The translations under genes and the position numbers were made by a program. Under the pieces are notes generated by a model. The model did not search any database and had not been told where the DNA came from. It saw nothing but the letters and a program-made list of their open reading frames with translations. From Beaufortia kweichowensis (Eukaryota > Chordata > Actinopteri > Cypriniformes > Gastromyzontidae): a stretch of DNA of 64,000 nt. Shown piece by piece: positions 52,077-61,069 of the stretch (its first letter is position 1; each line of letters starts with the position of its first letter). The DNA lies in the NCBI GenBank assembly GCA_019155185.1, contig CM032808.1, positions 13,024,607 through 13,088,606 on the forward strand, read 5' to 3'.

Positions 52077-55000
52077 CGAGAGAGAAAGAGAAAGAGAGCG
52101 AGATGTAGGTATTTCACAAACAGAGGAAGAGGCCGTGAGGTGGAAAAAGAAGGGAGACGTCTTAAAACCCTGATCACCCGAAAGAACCATTGCAGCACTG
52201 AGAAACCCAAAACCTTCTGAAACTACAGCCCAACACCACAGCCCGCACACCTCACACACACCGTACACTTGCATATTAACAGCACACTGCCTAAACAGAG
52301 CAAATAACATTTCAAACACACACACTGAGAGAAAAACACAAGCAGTTAAATGCATTGAGCTGTTAAACAGCAGCATATACAGTGATGTTAATACATTAAA
52401 TAACTCTGTTCAACTGTTCATACATTTGAGAAAAACTCTTTACATAACTATAACACACAGTTAAATAACTATAGAAGAAGTGAAATTAGTCTATTAGACA
52501 GTCGTATACGCAAGAAATGCATGTTTCATAAAGGGGTCATATAACTAATTTTGTTATTTAGTTATTCCTGGAGGTCCATCTGGGTCCATAACTTACATTT
52601 TTTGCGACCAAAATATTGTTTTTTAGTTTATTGTGATTTTTTATATTCAATGTAGTTCACATGGCTTCTACAAACCAAGCATTTTCTTTTCGCATATCCA
52701 ATATCACATTATTTAGTTTGCATTTTTCTTCAACCTTGTGCAGGACTAGCACAAACTTTTGTTTGTTGAAATACAAATACATTCAATAGTTTATATAACC
52801 CCTCTAATAAAAGCTTATTAAGCAGCAGACGTGATGTTCAACAGTATAAATCATTGATTGAATGAACTGATGTGAGAGTGAACATGAAGACAGATTAGAC
52901 AGACAGCATGCAGTGAGATCTCTATGTGTATTCATGCTATTCCAGGTTAACAGACTGTACTGTGAGTTAAAGAAAATCATACAGCGTTCTTTCTTACTGC
53001 TCACCACACATAAAACCCCAGACGCACACGTACAACTGTAAACCTGCGCAAAGCCCTCCACAGACACACAACACTGAGAGACGGTAAATAATCCTCAACT
53101 CTATATTTATCTGACACCTCTGTTTCTCTCTTGACCTGCTCATTGTGTGTGTAAAATGTGTGTGTGTTTAACCAATATGAAGATTTTTAGCCCAGTGAAA
53201 AAGGATATAATGCAGATACAGTAGCAGTCAAAAGTTTGGACTTTTTGAAATGTATTACTTGGGATAAATAATGAACAAAAGCAGTCAATAACTATTGACT
53301 TCGTACTATTGTTGCTTTTGATGTGTCGCTTCACTGTCTCCTAATATTTGTAAGTCGCTTTGGATAAAAGCGTCAGCTAAATGCCTAAATGTAAATGCAA
53401 TAAGTCCAGCATAGATAGAAATTCCTGTTTGTGCTGTTTAAACAGTTTCCCAGGTTGAGACAAAATGTCAAGAGTATGATTTGACAAATTCTAGACAAAG
53501 TGTGACTACTTTTGAAGATGATCAAATATAACATAGTGTTCATTTATTTTGGATTCTTTCAGTCACAATATAATTTCCACAGTTACAATTGCGTTATTTC
53601 ATGGTTTTGATGAGTTTACTACTAATCTATAATGTGAAAAAGAATCTAAACAAAAGTAAGTAAGTGTTTCCAAACTTTTGACTGGTACTATAACATCCCT
53701 GAAATCATGAGCCATAATCAGCCAATGATTTGAAAATGTATTGTTGCGTGACCTGTATATTACATTACTTCATTACCTGTGATGTAAAATTTGTAAAGTT
53801 CTTATATTTTTATATCTCGCATGTATATATGCATGTTTGTTTGAATAAAATGCTGAACCCCTGCAAATGGAAGCAAGCGACTGACACTTTACCTGGGATG
53901 TAGACTGACATCATCAAACACGGGTGAGACACAGGAAACAAGAGAGGAGAGGGGAGGAGATGGTTAGTAAGAGCACACACTGGGAGATAAAGGCTCAACA
54001 GGAAATGTGCTCAAGAGTGATGACCCCGCCCATCAGGACTGTGAGGAATGTGGTGATGTCAGGGGTTAGAGGTCACTGACCTGGTCTTTTCGGGGCTTTT
54101 TTGGTGGGCGTCTCCTTGCGTTTGGCCTGTACGGCGGGGGAATGGATGGCAGAGGTGGCGCTGTTCTTACGGAAGTGTTCTTTCAAACCCTTGATAGACC
54201 GATCCAGCTGACTGGAGCGGACCTGAAAGTACACGTTCATAAAATCTGCAGAGAAACAAACACACAATAGCATACAGTCAGCCAATCAGATCGTTTGTTT
54301 CAGTTTTTAAATGTGAGAAGAGTTTGTGTTTCTGCACCTTGGTTGCGTCCGTACTCCACCAGCCAGGCCGAGATGCAGATGATGTCTTGTAAAACAGCCT
54401 CAGGCAGATGCTCCAGCGTAACGTCCTCCTGCACCTCCATGTCCTCGTCTCCTCCGATCGCATCCAGGATCAGAACGGGCGGCACGGGTTTGCTGTAGCG
54501 TGTGAGCAGGCTGCGAAACTCCGCCTCCAGCAGCTCTTTTCCTTTCTCAAAGCGAGCTTTCTGCAACACAACACACAGCACTGAAGAAAACTCTACACAC
54601 ACGGGAAGAAGATCTGTGAGACGTGGATGAGAAACGTACAACCGTGTTGAGTTCTGGGCTGTCGGGATTGTTGTCCTGAAAATACTCAACGGCTTTCTGA
54701 ATCTTTGCAATGCAGGCCAGATACTCGTCCAGACGACCCGCCGGGCTGCAACACAACAGTTCACATAACATCTACATCAGTCCGATTATACTGGTTTTAA
54801 ATGCTCACAGACATATGACACAAAGGATGTTTCTTTTTTATTCCAGTTTAGGTTGGCACTCACCCCTCACGGATGATCTTGTCTGTGTCTTTGGCCACGT
54901 GGTAATAGCTGATGACGTGATCCATACAGGAAAGAGTTTTATCGACGTTCTCCTGCAATCTCTGCAGGTTCTCTGTCTGTTTATGGACTGGAATGATGGA

Positions 55001-55963
55001 GTTCTCCAACTGCATTAAACGGCTCTCAAATGATGACAGAATGGACACCTGCAAGAGACCCAGTTACATGGTGTAATGGTATGGCAAATATCAATGCATA
55101 ACACCATGTGACATAATGCATCTTATCCCTCACCATTCCGTTAGTGAGCTGGTCACTTTTTTCCAGACTTTCACGAATAAAAGACAATGTTTCCTGTTCC
55201 TGTAGATCAGCACAACACGCATCACATGAAACACATCTGGGTACATTTCACTTTTAACACTCTTAAAATGTAGGGAAATTAAATAAACACATACTATAAA
55301 AACTATAATCTACCATTTAAATTAAATTAATTATTCTTTAAAAAATATTAAATATAAATAATAATATTTGTATAATAATAATTATTATTTTAAATAATAA
55401 AATATATTATTAAATGGTAATGGAAAAAAAATGGACAAGAAACGATTTCTGTTTAAACGTTGGGATTTGTGGACATAAAACAATGCTGAAATAATAAGTA
55501 ATAGTACTATAATAATTACCCTCATTCTTACTAATACTACTAAATTATCAATATGTTTATATATACACCGATTCCTATATATTATCATCTATATATGAAC
55601 GTTTATATTAACACCTATATGTTGTTAACCTCTCTATGTTTATAATCATCTATATGCACTGTGCGTGATGTGAGCTCGAGTGGTTTAGGGCGTGTGTTTG
55701 TCACTAATCTGGGGCCTGTAATATAACCTAACACATCTTCTGCTACACTGTAGTAATGTGACATATGAACTCAATTAAAGAGACAAGCAGATAATCTACA
55801 AGTGTTGCAATATATCTATATATCTATATGACAGTTAAATGACATCCGCACATCCGATCACGGGATTGTTGCGGATATTGTCATTTAATGTTGTTAAACG
55901 CACCTGTTTAAGTTTCTCCTCGATCTCGCGCTTCCTCGCGGACGCGTCTTCGGTTGGGATCAT
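47613..55963 (-). CDS. exoc7: Exocyst complex component 7 (Exo70)
   Basis: Exocyst subunit that binds PI(4,5)P2 and tethers secretory vesicles at the plasma membrane. Exons: 55963-55904, 55199-55134, 55048-54864, 54745-54640, 54560-54338, 54245-54081, 51989-51900, 51553-51491, 51070-50925, 50829-50677, 50539-50441, 50316-50254, 50081-50015, 49273-49208, 49082-48962, 48718-48623, 48534-48471, 48282-48241, 47932-47799 and 47715-47613. They sum to 703 residues, within the range of human isoforms. It begins MIPTEDASARKREIEEKLKQ and ends KLFDTSA. Landmarks include SYYHVAKDTDKIIREG, PEHHQKKTFDSLIQ and YEDPALRAIFLHNNYNYIL. Two extra in-frame microexons are possible at 53904-53893 and 49498-49490. 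The intron at 51990-54080 holds a (GA)n tract and a transposon relic. Confidence 0.97.
52008..52103. repeat. (GA)n microsatellite upstream of an exoc7 acceptor
   Basis: Imperfect GA repeat. On the exoc7 transcript it is a CU tract ending about 18 nt before the acceptor of the exon at 51989-51900, so it extends or replaces the polypyrimidine tract. Confidence 0.9.
53219..53690. mobile_element. Tc1/mariner-like non-autonomous element, copy 1, with nested insertion
   Basis: The left end CAGTAGCAGTCAAAAGTTTGG and right end CCAAACTTTTGACTGGTACTA are inverted copies, flanked by TA on both sides (53217-53218, 53691-53692), as expected for a Tc1/mariner-type MITE. A second short element interrupts it at 53292-53397. 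There is no transposase frame. Confidence 0.7.
53292..53397 (+). mobile_element. Nested short SINE-like insertion with CAATAA duplication
   Basis: This 106-bp insert carries the common fish motif TAAGTCGCTTTGGATAAAAG and the tail CTAAATGTAAATG. CAATAA flanks it at 53286-53291 and 53398-53403, giving a 6-bp target duplication. The other two copies of the host element lack the insert, which confirms it. Confidence 0.65.
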
Positions 55964-57148
55964 CCTGACGAACAGAAATGTTTAAAAATAACAATAATAT
56001 GCAGTTTCGCCTGAATCAGGGCAACATTTACAATACCCAAACATTAACGTGAACACAGCGAAAACAAAATAAAACCAATTCCAAGATGGCCGCGATTCAA
56101 ACCATTCAAAATAAAAGTCGTTGAGGATACCGCACCGCGGACAAGACGTCTTATTTACACCTTTATATCATAATGAAGAAAATGTAATTGTGCCAGGATA
56201 TTATTTTATTTATAAACCTAAAAGTTTAATTTTAAAAAGATTTTAAAATTGATTAATTTGGTCAAATAATAAATAAAAAGCAGCCAATAAGAGTCCACCA
56301 TAGATAGAAATTACTGCAGTTCTGTTTAAAAAGCTTCCCAGGTTGAGAGCTCAGGAAGCTGGAAGAAGAGTATTATTTTACAAATTTAGACAAAGGGTGA
56401 CTACTTTTGAAGATGATCAAATATAATATAGTGTTCATTCTTTTGGATGCTTTTAGTCACAACATAATTCCCAAAGTTACAATTGTGTTATTTCATGGTT
56501 TTGATCAGTTTCCTATTAATCTTAAATGTGGTAACAAATCTAAACAGAAGTGTTTTCAAACTTTTGACTGTACTGAACAACTTGCACTGTAGTTTTACTG
56601 TATCCCTGTTTTAACACTTTTTGTGTCACTGCCTCAAAATGAATCACAGATCCCCTTGCAGGTTGTTGTGAATAAAAGTTCTGGGACTTATATATGTAAA
56701 ATAACATGTTGCAGGTAAGGCCAAAGATTAGGAGCGATTCTCTGGTGACACAGCCCCTGTTTTACCAGTTTTTAACTGTTAAGATGCAATAACCTTCACA
56801 TCATTTACATAAAAATGATTTATTCAGTTCTGCCCCCAAAAGATAATTTACTATTATATATAAATATGTACATCACTGTCAGCATGACAACAGACTGCAT
56901 TGCTCAATAAAACACACTCTTCGCAATCTTTAAGATAGTTCATAAACTATGCACAAAAAGTTAATGGCATTTTACAATGAAAAACACTATATTTAACAGG
57001 TTATGGTGGTAAAAGAAAAACACAAAAAATTCCCCAAAATGACTAAAGTAACCGCTTGCTTAATTTAAATTATTCTTAAAGACTGAATTTACTAAAAGTT
57101 AATTTGTGGAATCATAGCATGTACATTCTTATGGTCAGTCGCGTTGTT
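55964..57148. other. exoc7 5' flank and tvp23 3' UTR
   Basis: The exoc7 promoter region lies just above 55963 (short CpG-richer stretch to about 56.15 kb). A transposon copy follows at 56250-56575. The tvp23 3' UTR probably ends at a minus-strand AATAAA at 56819-56824. No further gene was seen. Confidence 0.5.
56250..56575. mobile_element. Tc1/mariner-like non-autonomous element, copy 2
   Basis: Closely matches 53400-53690 (AGATAGAAATT, GACTACTTTTGAAGATGATC, ATAGTGTTCATT) and ends with an inverted terminus CAAACTTTTGACTGTACTG. The left terminus is missing, so this copy is truncated. Confidence 0.65.
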
Positions 57149-59519
57149 CTAGGACTCCTCCTGTTTTGACAAAGCCTGAAAAATAAAACCAGACAATAAA
57201 ATACAGTTACATACTGTATCATCACAATGTACAATAGTATTAGGACATTATTATAAAAACAAGTTTAAATAAACTAAATAAATTTAATCCTAAATTAATG
57301 AGTCACATGTACATGAACACACCTGTTTTAAAAACTGTCTTCCAAAGTAATTGGAGGCCATGCTCCTCAGGTTTGTTTTGGCTCCCATTTTACACCGCAC
57401 ATATCCATAGAGATTAGCGCCTTGTAATACCACTCCCAAAATCACCACCGCCTGTGAGATTAAACACAGCATTACCTCACAGACAATACACCTATACTTA
57501 TTATACATCAGGGGTTACTAGGGCTGGACCTAGGGCTGGACCTAGTAACCAGGATAATTTCAATTACAACTAGAGGCGAGAACTAGAAAGCTCAGACTTT
57601 TGATCCCAGCTATATTACAATAGTACAATCACTCACCAGCCATTTGATCTTGAAGGAGATGAGTGTGGAGAAAGCAAAAATGACCCAGATTACAGGACAG
57701 ACGATCAGACCCAGCCAGAAGATACGAGACTCTGCGTTTGAGGTTTGTGATGCTGAAGACTGCTTGCCATTAGCCTGTTCACAGACATACACAAATCTTA
57801 ACACAAAACCAATTACACTATGTAATGTGTGTAATTCACAGTTTACCACTAGAACTCAGTGTCTGTCTAGTGTACAACATAAAAAATGAATCACTGCAAT
57901 ATTTTGTAACGTCCTGTCAGAGTTTGTGTGTCATAGTACCTTTCTTGACTCAAACACCCAACGGCTTTGACCATCATCATCCACTTGATTCCACCACCGC
58001 AAACCCACCAGCAGACGACCTGTAACATTCTGTACAGGAAAAACACATAATTAACTACAAGATTTAAGAACTTTATTTGTCACATACACTTCGAAGACTG
58101 TGCAAAGAGGGATATATAACATTGCTTACTGACACAATGCACAAGAGTTCATAGCACAACTGGTGCAGGATGAGTTATAGACTAAAGTTTAATAATACTT
58201 TTCATGTAAGAATGTAGCAGTCCAGTAATCTTTGCTTTAAAAGCACCACTAATGGTTTAGTGTGAACAGAGGCACAAACCTTCACAGTCCAGAAGTCACA
58301 TGACAGGAGGAGAATGATGGTGACCATACAGGCAATGAAGCTCCCGCCAAATAATCCACACAGCAGGTAAACCAGAATTGCAGTAACCCGAAAGAACAGG
58401 TGGAAGAAAGAAGCCACTGGATGCCTAGATGACACAACACACAATTAGTGATCAACATAAACACAGACTGATGTTGCTTTTATATACAGCTAAATACAAT
58501 AACATCAAAGTACCTAACCCAAAGCATACCTATTAAACTAAATATATGATACACAGCTTATCCTCTTTCTTTCTTGAGACAATACAGACATACAAATATA
58601 TAACTAATCAAAACCATAAAAAACAGAGGGAATTATGTTGTGACTAAATTAATAATCAAAAATAAATGAACACTATGTTATATTTGATCATCTTCAAATA
58701 TAGTCACACTTTGTCTAGAATTTATAAAATCATAGTCTTGACACTTTATCATTCAGTTTCTTGAGGTCTCAACCTGAGAAGCTTTTTAAACAACACTGAA
58801 GGAATTTCTGTCTATGCTGAATTGACTGCTTTTTATTTATTATTTGCTCAAAGTAATTATTCAATTTCAAAAATATTTTTTAAATAAAAGCTTACTTTTC
58901 ATTTAAAGAAATTAAAATGTTGGCACAATTATATTTTTGTCTTGAAATATACACCTTCAGATTAAAAGAGTTTTAACATAATGAGAATGGTTTTTGTCAA
59001 TTGTGTCTAAACTTTTGACTAAAACTTTATATGAGAAAAATCTTACCCTCTCTACAGACATACAAAAATATTACATAATCAATGAATAAATGAACAATTA
59101 GAACCCATGTCACCAAATACACGACACATAAAAAACTATCTTTAAAAACAGACCCATGTTAGTAATGAAGATGAGTAAGAAACCCACTTGACTTTGCTCT
59201 TTCGTGAGGCTGAATCTTCTTCAGCATCGAATAATGAAACATCATCATCATCATCATTCGAGTCCTGAAAACAAAACGACAGATTAATAACTTAGCATGA
59301 TGAAGAGTAATTAAACAATAATGAACTCTTTGTGTAATGAGGTGAAATCATCTGCTTACTGTTAGAGGAACGGCTAAGCTAAACTAGCTTAAATCTCACT
59401 CTATTAATATTGTATCTTAAAACTCACGAACATATACACACAAACTATATTTAATGACTTTATTTATAAATTATTTATAAGAAATAATATCATTAAAACG
59501 TCAGTCTTACCACCCTCAT
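57149..59519 (-). CDS. tvp23b: Golgi apparatus membrane protein TVP23 homolog
   Basis: Small multi-pass Golgi/trans-Golgi membrane protein of the TVP23 (FAM18) family, implicated in vesicle traffic. Seven exons give 204 residues (human TVP23B 205): 59519-59511 (only MRV), 59264-59188, 58424-58280, 58029-57940, 57774-57637, 57451-57323 and 57175-57149. A DSNDDDDDVSLFDAEED acidic N-terminus precedes four hydrophobic segments (AILVYLLCGLFG, MVTIILLLSCDFW, IFWLGLIVCPVIWVIFAF and AVVILGVVLQGANLYGY). The signature NVTGRLLVGLRWWNQVDDDG sits between segments 2 and 3. The tail is basic then KQEES. Paralogue assignment (b versus a or c) is by overall resemblance. Confidence 0.94.
58600..59027 (-). mobile_element. 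Tc1/mariner-like non-autonomous element, copy 3, inverted
   Basis: Reverse-orientation copy of the element at 53.2-53.7 kb inside a tvp23 intron. AACACTATGTTATATTTGAT and GATCATCTTCAAATATAGTC are reverse complements of its right half, and CTAAACTTTTGACT near 59.01 kb is the inverted left terminus. Diverged, non-coding. Confidence 0.6.
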
Positions 59520-61069
59520 TGTTACTGTATCTTGTGTTGTTGTGGCTGGTGCAGTTAGTGGTACACGTCACTTCCGGGTCTGAGTAAGGACCGCGTCTGA
59601 CTGCCTGCATCGCGCCCGATCAAAAACGTCTCAAAAGATTTTTAAAAATTCTGTTCTTATTTTTTCTAATCTTATTTTTATAATACACTGTTATGTATTT
59701 ATTATTTTAATTACATTAGTATTTATGTTACAGATATTAGATTGTAAGCTTAACACAGGGTTTCAGCGCCACACGTTATTAAATCGTTAGAAAATGTAAG
59801 GTTTCGTATGAGAACTGTAGGAATGACGGTAACCACAAAGGCCGGGAGTAAATGGGATTTAGGTACAGCTCGACACAAGCACAGAGAAACAAAGACTGAA
59901 AGCCGTCGTCATTAATCTAAGTCACTGGCCGGTGCTGGCGCAATCTGCATGACCAGGGCAGTGACAAATGTCACTATAGACTGCAGCATCCAATCTCCCC
60001 TGCTTCATCTCCCGTTAATGTCACATACATCAGAGCCAAGCAATTAAACTGCTTACAGATAAGGGCTAATTGCGTGGACAAGCGAGCAGTGATGGGGGAT
60101 GGTTGCATAAACAGTTTTTCTCTAGAATGTGGCTTTAATATGCATTTGTGTGCGTGTATATAATTAATACTTGTATAAGAAATAATGAAATTGCACAAAT
60201 TAAGCATGACCGTTTTGTGCCTATAAAGGTTTATTCTAAAGCATTTGTATTATTTGACATGAACTTCGTGAGTAAACTAAAATTTGACCCTGTCTGTGAA
60301 AACCAGGCTAAAGTCTCAGAAATCAAATTATGAGATAACAAGCGTTAAACTTTAATTTTAACTGGGCTGTAATTAATCCTCGACATGTCATTACTCAGTC
60401 AATATTAAAGATATCAAGATGATATTTTTTACATAATGTAAGATGATTTTATAGAGAAAACATTACATCACAAAAGAATGACTTTAGGGTTTTCACAGGG
60501 AGGGGCACATTATTTAAACGGGTCACTCCCGTCGAACAGCGCTCTATGTTGCTTCATAACACTGCCATCTGCTGGCACAAGAGTTTAAAGTCTACACAAA
60601 ACCAACCTTCACCCTATTACTTTGTTATCTCGTATTACTAGTTTTGTGGTTAACAGTTCATTTGTGCAAGTCAAACCACAATTTTGTTTTGCAATCTTTA
60701 ATCAATCTTTATTCATTAATCATTTCATATCTGAAAATAAAAGTATGCTCTGTAGTTTCCTTGTTAGCAAAGGTCCAAATATGTTTTTAAATAAATAAAC
60801 AATATTTATTTAATAATTAAATACATATTCAGTTGAGGCCTGTTGGATATGCATATTAAAAGATGAGATTATTATAAGATTACTACAAGCCAAATATTTT
60901 TACAGTCAGATACTTACGTATGTATGGAACATGCAAGGCCTTGTAATTGAGAAAGGACATGTTGAAAAAAGTGTATTTTGCTACTTGTCCAATATATTTA
61001 ATTTACACCAAATGAGACCAAAATGCATAGTATTTGGGGGGGGGCCTTCGGGTTAATCCATTGCTCAAC
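59520..61069. other. tvp23 5' flank and intergenic DNA with enhancer-like block
   Basis: The first 120 bp are the CpG-containing tvp23 promoter flank. Positions 59840-60140 differ from the AT-rich surroundings: non-repetitive, balanced composition, with homeodomain-type words (CAATTAAA, CTAATTG) and GATAAGGG. It may be a conserved regulatory element, but I cannot test this. From 60.3 to 61.0 kb nothing was recognised. Confidence 0.4.

Noticed and set aside
51762..52376. 204-codon minus-strand open frame
   Set aside because: It spans a (CT)n tract and reads an exoc7 exon in the wrong frame. The Exo70 frame is GTIRKAQNLLKQ.
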